A stretch of DNA of 64,000 nt from Sanderia malayensis. Taxonomy: Eukaryota > Cnidaria > Scyphozoa > Semaeostomeae > Pelagiidae. The DNA lies in contig RQOL01000465.1 in assembly GCA_013076295.1 (NCBI GenBank), positions 186,001 through 250,000 of the forward strand. Direction: 5' to 3'. The notes beneath the pieces are model-generated. The model had not been told where the DNA came from and made no database searches. It saw only the letters and a list, made by a program, of their open reading frames with translations. The position numbers and the translations under genes were made by a program. Positions 9,163 through 18,111 of this stretch are shown one piece after another. Each line of letters begins with the position of its first letter. Within the stretch, counting starts at the first letter, position 1.

Positions 9163-9372
9163 ATGATGATTGTGTTGAAAAAGGGAAAGATGTTTGAAGA
9201 GGTTACAGAGAAGATGTTGAGGGTCGAAGAAACGGCGAGGTTTGAAGATGCAAGATTGTTAAGAGGAGAATTTAGTAAATGGTATAAAGTATATATGAAG
9301 ATAATAAAGATGCTTGAAGATGATATTGAAGATCTGTTTGAAGAATTGACAAAGAAAATGGATGGGGTTTAA
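9163..9372 (+). CDS. Small helical charged protein (69 aa)
   Basis: 69 codons, Lys/Glu-rich, helical, ending in an acidic segment (LEDDIEDLFEELTKKMDGV). It is packed 9 bases after the previous ORF and 6 bases before the next. No family recognised. Confidence 0.4.
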   Translation: MMIVLKKGKMFEEVTEKMLRVEETARFEDARLLRGEFSKWYKVYMKIIKMLEDDIEDLFEELTKKMDGV

Positions 9373-9378
9373 AAACCA

Positions 9379-9876
9379 TTGCCGCACATTAGAAATAGTG
9401 GTGCGGGAGAATGTTGGAGACAAGTATGGTGGTTGATTACGGTGTGGGATTTTGTCACACCGATTTTGACGTGGGAGAAAATATCGGAGTTGGTGAGAAA
9501 GATAGGACGAGATAATGTTGCTGATATCATAAATGAATGTGTGAAGAAAGAAGAAGGGATGATGCTGTTTTCCTACAGGTTCCGCATATACCTCTCGTTG
9601 ATAATGTGTTGGGGAGACCGTGATGTGGACAAAGTGAAATTATTTGCGAAAAGGATGATGGGAGAAGAATTTGTTGAAGAGTTTGGAATGGGAGTTGACA
9701 TGTATTTGCAAATCTTGGAGAAACAGAATGAAGGAAAAGATGGTGGAGTAAAATGTTCTAACATGATGGTCGATGTGATCGATAGTTGGATGAGGAAGAA
9801 AAAAGACGAAGCGAGAGTGAGCTCTGTAATGGAGATGTTAAGACAAATGGGAGAAGAAGAAGGACTAGAAGTATAA
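9379..9876 (+). CDS. Unknown helical protein (165 aa)
   Basis: Intact 165-codon ORF, one of the two longest of the accessory set. It has a Trp-rich N-terminus (CWRQVWWLITVWDFVTPIL) and then amphipathic helices with a central aromatic stretch (FSYRFRIYLSLIMCWG). No family recognised. Its size and all-helical look resemble the adjacent Bcl-2-like protein, but I see no BH1 signature, so a shared fold is only a possibility. It stops 65 bases before that gene. Confidence 0.5.
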   Translation: MPHIRNSGAGECWRQVWWLITVWDFVTPILTWEKISELVRKIGRDNVADIINECVKKEEGMMLFSYRFRIYLSLIMCWGDRDVDKVKLFAKRMMGEEFVEEFGMGVDMYLQILEKQNEGKDGGVKCSNMMVDVIDSWMRKKKDEARVSSVMEMLRQMGEEEGLEV

Positions 9877-9941
9877 TTTTGGTCGTTAAATTTTGATATC
9901 ATTAACATGTATTCAATTTTGCGAGATAAGATATTGGAACA

Positions 9942-10400
9942 ATGTTACGAGCACAAAGCTTAATAGTGATAGATGAGGTAATTGCATGTAAGATAAATGA
10001 AATGAAAGTAGAAGAATTAGATTGGAAAACTAAAGTGTTATTGAGATTAGTTGATGAAATGAAAGAGAAAAACGAACAATTTGTAAGATCAATGTATAAA
10101 TATTTTGATGGTAGGAAAATGATAGATAAGAAATGGATTAGGGAAATTATAGCTGAAATAAATGTTGATGGAACAAATTGGGGAAGAGTTGTTGCCATTT
10201 TTATGTTGTGTTCTATAATAGTAGAGGAAAAGAAGGAAAAGAAGGAAAAGTCGGAAATAGCGAGAGAATGTTTGATCGAATTTATGCGAACAGTAGAACA
10301 AGATTGGGAACAGTTTATGAATTTATTTGCAAAAGAGGAAGGATGGGGTGTAATGAAAGTTGTGGAAAATATAATCGAGTTTTTATTTAAAAAAGGATGA
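9942..10400 (+). CDS. Bcl-2 family protein encoded in the virus-like block (152 aa)
   Basis: Intact 152-codon ORF. Residues 75-87 read VDGTNWGRVVAIF, a near-exact BH1 motif (family core D-G-x-N-W-G-R). About 40 residues upstream, KVLLRLVDEMKEKNEQF (31-47) fits a BH3-like helix with its L-x3-D/E pattern. About 40 residues downstream, DWEQFMNLFAKEEGW (121-135) fits BH2. Order and spacing match the Bcl-2 helical core. There is no clear C-terminal membrane anchor, though the last 18 residues are partly hydrophobic. Bcl-2 proteins control mitochondrial apoptosis, and several large animal DNA viruses carry anti-apoptotic copies. A host-survival role is inferred from that and from the surrounding integrase-bearing element. 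The family call is strong, and the direction of its effect is unknown. Confidence 0.82.
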   Translation: MLRAQSLIVIDEVIACKINEMKVEELDWKTKVLLRLVDEMKEKNEQFVRSMYKYFDGRKMIDKKWIREIIAEINVDGTNWGRVVAIFMLCSIIVEEKKEKKEKSEIARECLIEFMRTVEQDWEQFMNLFAKEEGWGVMKVVENIIEFLFKKG

Positions 10401-10466
10401 AATAAAAGAATATTTAATCATTGGAAAAAGTAGCAGTCAGCATTATGTTGAAAGAAGCAAATAAAG

Positions 10467-10736
10467 ATGGTAGTAGAATATATGTATGATTTTATGTGCT
10501 CGGCCACAAGTAATGAGGCAAGTTATAAGTTATATCAATACTTGAAGAAATTGCCAGAAGCAGATATTGTGAAACAGTTGTTGTATGTGGGTTGCAAAAT
10601 TGGGATGGGTGAAGTCTTGATAAACTCAAGAGTGTGTGTAAGAATGGAGGGAGATGTGGGAAAGAAGGAATTGGAATGGTTGCAATATGTAAAAGAATTT
10701 GAGGGAGGGAGATTGGAAAAGATGGGTGATATTTGA
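10467..10736 (+). CDS. Unknown small protein (89 aa)
   Basis: 89 codons, mixed helix, with Cys and Tyr (YQYLKKLPEADIVKQLLYVG). It follows the Bcl-2-like gene by 66 bases in the same direction and overlaps the next ORF by 38 bases. No family recognised. Confidence 0.4.
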   Translation: MVVEYMYDFMCSATSNEASYKLYQYLKKLPEADIVKQLLYVGCKIGMGEVLINSRVCVRMEGDVGKKELEWLQYVKEFEGGRLEKMGDI

Positions 10737-10923
10737 AAGTCCCATAGCGAAAACAGATAAAGATGAAGAATGGGTTTCCGCGGTTACTCTGATGGCAGGA
10801 AGAAAGCGAATATTATTGGGGCCTAATGTAAAACGAGAGAACAAGATGAAGAAAGTGAACTTGTGTGAAAGTGAACGAACAACAAGAAAGTGGACTTGTG
10901 TGAAAGTGAATATTTTTTGGTAA
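10699..10923 (+). CDS. Unknown small ORF (74 aa)
   Basis: 74 codons overlapping the end of the previous ORF in another frame. A stretch such as WVSAVTLMAGRKRILLGPNV looks folded. The two ORFs may be one gene broken by a frameshift near 10730. The tail holds a short DNA repeat (gtgtgaaagtgaa twice). No family recognised. Confidence 0.3.
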   Translation: MREGDWKRWVIFESPIAKTDKDEEWVSAVTLMAGRKRILLGPNVKRENKMKKVNLCESERTTRKWTCVKVNIFW

Positions 10924-10982
10924 ATAATGAGAAATAATAGTAAATAAAAGAAGTTAAAAAGAGTATTGTTTAAAAAAACAGG

Positions 10983-11102
10983 ATGGTGAAATTTGTAACA
11001 GGTGCGAGTTCTTTGTATCTTTCTAATCAGGGCACATATAATTTGTTAATGCAAAATAAGTATGCGGTGAATAGACAGGATTTATCAATAAACATGTATT
11101 GA
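10983..11102 (+). CDS. Short ORF or N-terminal piece (39 aa)
   Basis: ATG ORF starting MVKFVTGASSLYLSNQGTYN. It ends with a TGA. Similar-sense sequence continues in other frames up to 11196, where the next ORF begins. It is probably the N-terminus of the protein at 11196-12523, separated by frameshifts. Confidence 0.3.
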   Translation: MVKFVTGASSLYLSNQGTYNLLMQNKYAVNRQDLSINMY

Positions 11103-11195
11103 TTCCATTATGAGATTACAAAAGATTGCAAGAAATTAAAGCATTAGATGTCCCAAATAATTTAAATTAAAGAGATACGCGAGAGAGCATTAACA

Positions 11196-12523
11196 GTGGA
11201 GAACCCGGTGGAAAGAGTTGCGTTGTTAAATAAAGCAAATCAATTAGATGAAGTGTTAAAATCAGTGTATGTAGAATCAGGGTTGGAAACACAAAATGCA
11301 GGAAGGCAAAAGAATGAAATGCTTGAGACAAATGTGCAAAGTCGAAGAATTGAAGAATTAAATCAACAGATAAAACAAATAAGTAACAATAAGAACATTT
11401 CGTGTTCCGTGTTCCAAGAAAAGAAAGAAAGATATTTGAAAGAAATATTGAATGGGGATGATGTGACAGATGTAAATGTAAAGGTAGTAAATCAACTAAA
11501 ACCTCACGCTTTACAATTTGTGAAAGCGTTGAGACAAACTAAAGATATAAAGTTTGATCAAGAAGATAATACGCTTTATATAGGAGAAGAATTTATTCCG
11601 GATGTTGAAAAACGGAAAAATTTGTGGAATATATTGATAACCCGCACAAATTTATGAATATTCCAGTTGGTTTATTTTCGGTAGCTAAAAAATTAGTAGC
11701 AGAGGGAATGAATATAAATGTATTACCTCATGAATTACAAAGAAGAATTGCAATAGAAAGTAAAAAACCAATAAAACTAGAAAACGTAGAAAAGGAGGGA
11801 AGGGACAGATTAGGATCAGTTGCTAGTCAGACTGGAACACCAGAACTACCATCGTCAGTGCGCATTGCGAGACACGCTTCAAGATTGGAGCGATTTTATT
11901 CATCAAAACGAAGGTCAGAAGGAGCTAGACGAAAGGAAAAAGAAACGCCATCATCAATTTGAAGTTCGCAACGGTTAGCAAAATTAAAGAGAATTAATAC
12001 AGCAAGCCGGAATTCAGAAGGTGATAGTGATTCAGAGGGTCCTACCCATTCACCTATTGCAACGCGTACAAGAGCAAATCAACTTTTAAAGAGAAGGTTC
12101 GATAAAGATTTGGAAGGTCAAGGTTATAGTAATATTTCAAAAATGGTAGAACGCCAAGTGGAGCAATCACTGAAAAAAATATTGATGAGAAAAAGGTACC
12201 AAACATCATCAGCGTATTCAGATGATTCGGTCTATGAGGATGAAGAGAACGATATGAGAGATAGAGAGAATTCTCGTCTTTTGCGAATGGTAGCAGTAAA
12301 ATGTCCGAGACAAATGGAGAGGGAGGTGAGTTGAGAGTTGAGTAAAACATACAAGAAGAGACAAGGAAAAAAGAAAAAACTTACATGGGACAGTTCCAGT
12401 GACGAAAATACGTCAGGTAGAGAAAGTGAATCGGAAACAGAGTCGAGTGAAGATGACAAAAGTGAGTGTTTTGGAAAAAAAGCACTTAAATTGATGTTAA
12501 AAGCGGAGAAGAAAGGTGGATGA
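11196..12523 (+). pseudogene. Broken ORF upstream of the integrase (Polinton-associated type)
   Basis: Helical, charged protein in pieces: 11196-11657, then after a frameshift near 11640 one frame to 12523 with TGA stops at 11960 and 12332. The segment ALRQTKDIKFDQEDNTLYIG and the later VGLFSVAKKLVAEGMNINV resemble a protein commonly found beside integrases in Polinton-like elements, with the pattern of a short beta hairpin and then a small helical domain. That is from memory of the family and not checked. A basic/Ser-Glu-rich tail (SSSDENTSGRESESETESSE) follows. It ends in an ATGA overlap with the integrase ORF. Confidence 0.5.
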
Positions 12524-13640
12524 GGAAGTATAAGAAAGCTCAGGAGAAAATGATTGCAGACATTGAACGATTATTTAATGAGTATAAAATAGCGGAGGAA
12601 AAAATGAATAAAATTAATGAGCAGAGAATCGTAAATGAAAAATTATCTGAATTATATAATATCCAGAGTTTTCCTGGTTCATTTTCTGGCTTGAATAAAT
12701 TTTATACGTATGCAAAGAAGGAAATACCGAAATTAACAAGAACGCAGGTAATAGAATGGTCAAAGTCGAATATTACACATGGAGATTATAAGCCAATAAA
12801 GAAGCAGTTTGTGCACCCACCAATAAAATCAGGTCGACAGGATTATTGCTGGCAAATTGATTTAATGGTTTAATGATTTAATGTTCAAAGCGATTATATA
12901 TTTCATCCTGACTTTAACAAAGGAATTGAATATCTATTTTGTTGCGTAGATCAATTTGATAAACATGCATGGGTAAGACCAATGGTGAATAAGTCTGGTC
13001 CATCTAGTGTGTTAGCTATGCAAAGTACATTTGATTCAACAGAACGTCGCCCAAAGTTGATACGGGCGGATGATAGAGGGTCGGAATTTATTAATGCATC
13101 CTTTAAAACATTAATGACAAAGAACAATGTGAAATTAATATTTTCGAATGATGATCCAAAATGTGCTATAGTGGAAGATATAATAGAACATTGAAGTTGA
13201 AACTAGTGCACGATATGCAAGCGAAGAATTCTAAGAATTATTTGGATGTGTTGGATGAAATAGTAGAAAGTGTGAATAATTCCTATCATTGAATAATAGG
13301 AATGGCGCCTAATGAAGTAAATGTAAATAATTATGAAGAAGTAAGGCAGAATTTAAAAAAATACTGGAAACAACAAGAGGACAAAATTCCAGACTCGCGT
13401 AAGCCGAGAAATGCAGAAGAAGTGAAGAGAGGGAAAAAGATAAAAGTAACGTCAAAATATAAAAACGGGCATATGTACGAATTGCGCAAGCATAAAAAGT
13501 GTTTAAAAGAGGGTTCCATAAACAATGGACAGATGAAATATTTATCATAGATAAAGTTGGTTTGATATATACAACATTTGCATATTCATTGATTGATTTA
13601 GGTGGGTTACCAGTAGACGGAAATTTTTTTACGATCAATA
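12520..13640 (+). pseudogene. Degenerate retroviral/Polinton-type integrase
   Basis: N-terminal zinc-less domain and linker typical of Polinton-type integrases (PGSFSGLNKFYTYAKK and later YKPIKKQF). The DDE core follows: first Asp in WQIDLMV, second in LIRADDRGSEF, and a glutamate in IVEDIIEH. The C-terminal part has the conserved NNSYHxIIGMAPNEV and an SH3/chromo-like tail (13441-13640). Breaks: TAA-TGA at 12871-12876, a frameshift near 13192, a TGA replacing a usual Arg at about 13290, and a frameshift near 13520. The enzyme would insert element DNA into the host genome, but this copy cannot be functional. Confidence 0.75.
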
Positions 13641-13650
13641 ACAAGAAGTA

Positions 13651-13923
13651 GTGTTTCCGGAAATTGTAAAAATAGAGGACATAGTTAAAAAAGAAAAAGA
13701 CTGGTCATTAATATCAACCCTGATATATTGGAAAGCTGTATGGGTGTTAACAAAAGATATACATCATTCAAAAGTGACTAGATTGAACATGTTAAAAAAT
13801 AGTGATTTTATATCAAAAAACGTGTTTTTAGATCGTTTAAAGGAAGAGAATAGGATAAATGAGAAAGAAAGGAGAGAAAATGACGAGGCAGGACGTGATA
13901 GAGATGATATCGATAAAGAATGA
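13651..13923 (+). CDS. ORF downstream of integrase, cut by the Mutator-like insertion (90 aa)
   Basis: Open frame following the integrase, beginning FPEIVKIEDIVKKEKDWSLI and then a Trp-containing beta-like stretch, ending in a charged helix (RINEKERRENDEAGRDRDD). The first half may be the remains of a chromodomain-like tail of the integrase. It stops 4 bases before the transposon TIR at 13928. No firm identity. Confidence 0.35.
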   Translation: MFPEIVKIEDIVKKEKDWSLISTLIYWKAVWVLTKDIHHSKVTRLNMLKNSDFISKNVFLDRLKEENRINEKERRENDEAGRDRDDIDKE

Positions 13924-13927
13924 CAAG

Positions 13928-16900
13928 TACCGTAAATTCTCTTTTAAGCCCCCCGGGGGCTTATTGTTTTTCAGTACTTTAAGGCGGTAGACCTGCATTA
14001 CCTAAAAAGTCAAATTTTGTGCATGTTTTGGCTAAAATATTGCTCAAAATGATCCTAGCATCTCAAAAGGATACAAATTTGACATTTTCATGTTTGAATA
14101 TAGAAAAAATGGTACCATCTTGAAAATATTTGAATCTTGCGCTTATCAAATTATCTACAAAACCATACATGATAATCAACCCAAATTTTGACCAAATTAT
14201 TTATTACAGCCTGGAGTACAAAACAGACCTCTTTTGAAATGGTCTGTTGCATGATTTATAATTAAAAAACCACATTTTGTTGACTTTGCGACACTTGGTG
14301 GAAACATTCCAGCATAAAACTTCCTTTAGTCAAAGCTCAACAGCAGGTAAACAATACTGCAGAGGTCTATTTTGTAGCTGAGGCTACACTGAACATATCT
14401 GCCAAATTTGGTTGCATTCAGGCTCACAATGATGGAGATATTTTGATAATACAACCTCTATTAGTCTAAAAACAAAGTTTTCGGAAATTGCTAAAAACAA
14501 TTGCAGGAAACAATTACTTGTAATTTACAGTCAGTGAGCTCCAGATAAGTATGATTTGCCCCCTTCTTCTTCTTCTTCTTTGTCTGTATAGCCTTTTCTC
14601 AAACTTCTGAGTTTTTTTCTTCTTTTTTTGGCCTTTTCACTTGACTGAACAACATTGTGTTTAAGACGCTGTTTGTCTTTTCGTTTGCAACCATCTGCAG
14701 TTTGTTTACCTGCTACAAGTCCCAGTTTCCTATAAACCTCCATCATTCCACTACTCCCATTGTTGAAATTGATAACTGCACAGCTAACTCCTAACTCTAA
14801 GACTCTCCTTCCAACAAAAACATCCTTGGGGCATTTTTTCCATATAACTGAATTTAGACACTCGTTTTCATTTTGCGTCTGCCCATGAAGGCATTTTTTT
14901 AATAAATCGTCAGAGCTGAGATCCATGAATATTGGCTTAAGTTTTTCTCTTATTGCCAATGGAAGGTTCAAGTTCTTTTTATATGTGCTAGTATTGTTCA
15001 ATTTATCCAGCCACCATTTACACCAGCTTACATTGGTTCTTGGACAATACTTGTGACGCTCAAGATCATCATCAATTGCGGAGGAATGATGCAAGATTGC
15101 AATGATAGACTTTTTCATTTCATATAATTTGGCTATATTCTGCCTGATTGCCATACCATAATGATTTTGCATAGTATTAATGGCTTTGTCAGTTAGTCTT
15201 CCTTTACCATTTATTTTTTTGCCATCCGATAATTTGACACTCTTGAGTGACTGGCGTAAGCCCCTACACCTTGAACCCATTCGTTTTTGTATGTGGCCAA
15301 TACATTCCTTTTTCTCAATTTGTACTCCCTCACCATAAGGCTGCGAACTTGCCACATCACCATATGAAGAACTGTCACCATCCCCTATGTAAGATGTATA
15401 TCTCAATTGGTGTTTTTCTATCGATCTTTTAAACATCATTACTGCCCCGGCACTTTCCATCGCTCCAGCTGATCGATTATGGTTACTTTCTCATGCATGG
15501 TTTGCATACCAGGCAGCATATCCAGGATCATTTGTCCTTGTTTTCCAGAATTGACAGCTTTTGCATTTTTTTGACATGATAGTGTAATCCAGACACTTTC
15601 CATTTTCTCTAGAAATCAGCATCACCACTCCATTCAATGAGATGTGACCCCTTTTTTGCCAGCTTCCATCGACAGAAACTTGGCAGTCTTGAGGGCCATT
15701 GTCATCTTTGAAACTCAATGATTCTTTTGTTTCTCTTCCAGCATTTTGACAACTTTCCACTGCTGTTTTTGTCAATGCAAGATGAACACTTCTTTCAATA
15801 GCATGATAATTAGATTTTAAAGCAGGAGGAAATAAATTCATAAATGTTGCAAGTGTCTGCATGCCATCATGTCCTTTTCCAATTTCTCTGAAAGCAAGAA
15901 CTGATCTCACATTCAAATCAAATCTGGTTCTGCCTGTTGATGGCTCTGAGTGGTCTTTCTGTACAAGTGCTGATGTGAAAAATCTTTTTATCCAATTGCA
16001 TTTGCAGCATCTAAGAGCTAACTTATGGACAAAGCCAGATCTTGCCTTGCGGTCATCTTGCAGTGTGAGAGCACTCTTGCAATCTGGGCAAAATCCAACA
16101 AATTCAAAAACTTTCTTTAAAATTTTGAAATTAATTATTAAATTAAAATCTGTTTGCTCAAAATTTGCCAAAAGCCCATCCAGTTTAAGCTTTTTTGCAC
16201 TGGAACAGTGACTCTCTTCCCCATCATGTTTTGCTTGATGGCCATCTTGAACTGGCCTTGGCAAGTCAACAAGAACAACAGGTTGCGAATCTTTACCTGA
16301 CGAAGCAGTTGTGTTTTCTTTTAAACAATCATACTGATTTCCATAGTATTTTCTTTTCCTTTTTCGGTATTGGTTACTTTTCTTCCCTTTAGCCACCTTA
16401 TCTGCTTGTTAAATCAAGAGAGTATTGTTTTCCAAACTCTCACAACTGAGCAAAATTTATGATCCTTGTTTGGCTTGACAAAACACGCTTTTTACATTTA
16501 AGTACCTGATGTAAACACCTCTCGTATACCCCAGGGCAACAAGCAATAAGAAGTTAAGGGGTAGGGGCAATACTTTTCCCAAAATTCCAAAATATGAAAA
16601 GGTAACATTGATGTTTTATTGTTGCTATGGCGTTGCTAAGAACAATTTTTTGCACCTGACCTACAAAAACTCTAAATTTTTAGAAAAATGAAAACATTTC
16701 TGCAATTTAACAAAGCTTGACGTAATGATCAGAAGTTAAGCTAACAATTTCATTAAAAAAAATTTTTTGGCAACTTTGATCAAAATTCCCATTGAAATGC
16801 AGGTCTACCACCTTAAAGAGGGGGCTTATTAGAGAGGGGGGGGTTAAATTGAGAGAGGGGGCTTAATAAATATTTTGTAATAGAAAACCATTTTCAGTGG

Positions 16901-17198
16901 TGGAAATACATTAAATAATACATGAAATACATTATTCAATGAAGTCTGTGTGAAAAACGTTTATATCTACAATACTTAAGCCTAAATGATTTGAATTTGA
17001 ATTTGTTGAGAAGTATTGAACGACCAATGAATAAAGTGAAAATCTCTGTTGTTTGTCAAGTTTATTTATTTTGGCATCAGTGAAGATTGAGGGGGCTAAA
17101 TTGAGAGGGGGGCTTATTAAATTTTTCCTTCTGAAAAGGGGGGGCTAATTAGAGAGGGGGCTTAATTGAGAGGGGGGCTTAATAGAGAATTTACGGTA
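13928..17198 (-). mobile_element. Mutator-like DNA transposon with TIRs
   Basis: Terminal inverted repeats TACCGTAAATTCTCTTTTAA (13928 on) and the inverted ending TTAATAGAGAATTTACGGTA (to 17198). Sub-terminal G-rich blocks around the core GGGGGCTTA occur several times at 16815-17190 and once at the left end. The transposase is on the minus strand at 14531-16396. Target duplication is unclear: only AAG is shared on both sides, next to the TIR. The rest of the interior (13960-14520, 16400-17170) holds no gene. The element sits inside the Polinton-like block. Confidence 0.8.
14531..16396 (-). CDS. Mutator-like transposase with a single in-frame TGA
   Basis: 621 codons in one frame, interrupted only by TGA at 15491-15493. 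N-terminal basic region, a CxxC zinc pair (FCPDCKSALT and LRCCKCNW), then the DDE core: VSVDGSWQKRGH (first Asp), CxxC (SKKCKSCQFW), then after the TGA ...NHNRSAGAMESAGA, YIGDGDSSSYGDV (second Asp) and KKECIGHIQKRMG. The C-terminus is Lys-rich. This is the Mutator-like transposase domain common in cnidarian genomes. The TGA falls exactly where the family usually has Cys in H-x-C-x2-N-H. It is not a CpG-type transition. Otherwise the ORF is intact. The start is the ATG at 16396. Confidence 0.8.
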
Positions 17199-17213
17199 AG
17201 CCACAAAAAATAG

Positions 17214-17719
17214 TTGCCATTTCGTCAGCAGCTGCATCAGCAAAGGAGAAAAATTTCAAATTTTGCGTGACATTAAATAAAAAACTATCATTGGATGCAA
17301 CAAAAGATTGGAAAATATGTTGTATTAAATGTATATTGCCAGGATATGAACAAGTGGACTATGCGCGACATATATGGGTGCAAAGAATAAGTTCACCATT
17401 TCAATCAACAAGTGATGTGTTTAAGAATAATTTTGATGTGGATGTACTTAAAAATAAGCATAAGTATGATTTGGTATTTAATACGGACGGGTCAGGAATC
17501 AGTTGGATTGGAAATCAATTGCCGCGTATCCATCTAGAAAGAGATAAAGCATTACAATGGAATAATGATGGAAGAAATTGGTCATTTGCCGATCTAAATA
17601 CGTTTTTAAATAGACCGATAAATATTGATTTTGATTTTGTCAGTTGGAAAGATGGAAAAGGTGTATGGGAACAAGAATCCATAATATTTATCAAAACCAT
17701 AACGGGTTTTTACATTTAG
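17214..17719 (+). CDS. Polinton-associated protein fragment (about 165 aa)
   Basis: Open frame on the right side of the Mutator-like element. The ATG is absent near the start, with the first Met in frame at 17267 (reported alternative start). FCVTLNKKLSLDATKDWKI, then CCIKCILPG, resembles a conserved N-terminal motif of a protein found in Polinton-like elements (pattern: F-x-V-x-L, then L-x-L-x-G-x-WE-V). A Trp-rich middle follows (WNNDGRNWSFADLNTFLN). The last residues from about 17690 are already in the Penelope fragment, so the 3' end is truncated. The role is possibly structural, but that is inference. Confidence 0.4.
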
Positions 17720-18107
17720 TTTCATGGTAGATTTTGAATCTTTTACCCTTGGATACGGTTTTGAACTCGTCAGTGGATTATACTTGATTACAACATAAAC
17801 TGCCTTTGACATTGCAGGGTTTACAGAATTTGACTTCATGGTATTTGTTGAGTTTAATATTTCTAATGACTTTGCTGTTCATGATGGTGTTGGACCCTAT
17901 CAGATCTTTCAGATTTCGGCTTCTCTTGTATGACACGACAGGTAGTTCTGGAAAGTGTGCCTTAATGTCTGGTTTTATGTGTAAAATATTCCAATTTAAT
18001 TTGAAAATTTTACTGATAGGTCGAAGAGTTGGATTAAATGTTGTTACAAATGAAATGCAAGTATTGGTTTGGGTGGTTTCTTGGTTTGGCTTGATTTCTT
18101 GGTCCAT
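17690..18107 (-). pseudogene. Penelope-like element fragment (RT-to-GIY-YIG linker)
   Basis: Minus-strand fragment with the conserved Penelope linker: ISFVTTFNPTLRPISKIFKL, then WNILHIKPDIK, then VSYKRSRNLKDLI and a Cys cluster (FCKPCNVKGSLCC). One TAA then splits it from TDEFKTVSKGKRFKIYHE, which leads towards the GIY-YIG domain. Both sides are truncated: by the Polinton-like ORF near 17695 and by a LINE at about 18110. Confidence 0.7.
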
Positions 18108-18111
18108 TACT

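Larger units (their letters stand above)
7821..17699 (+). mobile_element. Polinton/adintovirus-like element remnant (split by a Mutator-like element)
   Basis: A compact, one-directional run of at least a dozen small ORFs with gaps mostly under 120 bases, in a strongly purine-rich plus strand. It contains a degenerate retroviral-type integrase with a preceding basic/acidic ORF (11196-13640), a downstream ORF resembling a protein often seen next to such integrases (17214-17719), and a Bcl-2-like gene (9942-10400). Protein-primed DNA polymerase, packaging ATPase, protease and capsid genes are not present here, so this is a partial copy or a divergent type. A Mutator-like element occupies 13928-17198. 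The right end is cut by a Penelope fragment near 17695. I saw no terminal repeat at the left end. Confidence 0.6.

Noticed and set aside
9379..9876. Second Bcl-2-like gene
   Set aside because: Size and helical look fit, but no BH1 (NWGR) or BH2 motif can be seen.
8017..10301. Minus-strand hydrophobic ORFs opposite the small plus-strand ORFs
   Set aside because: Mirror of purine-rich coding: pyrimidine-rich antisense gives Phe/Ser/Leu runs. No independent signal.
11960..13292. Recoded stop codons in the integrase block
   Set aside because: Frequent TGA at likely Arg sites fits CpG decay, and there are frameshifts too; decay explains it better.
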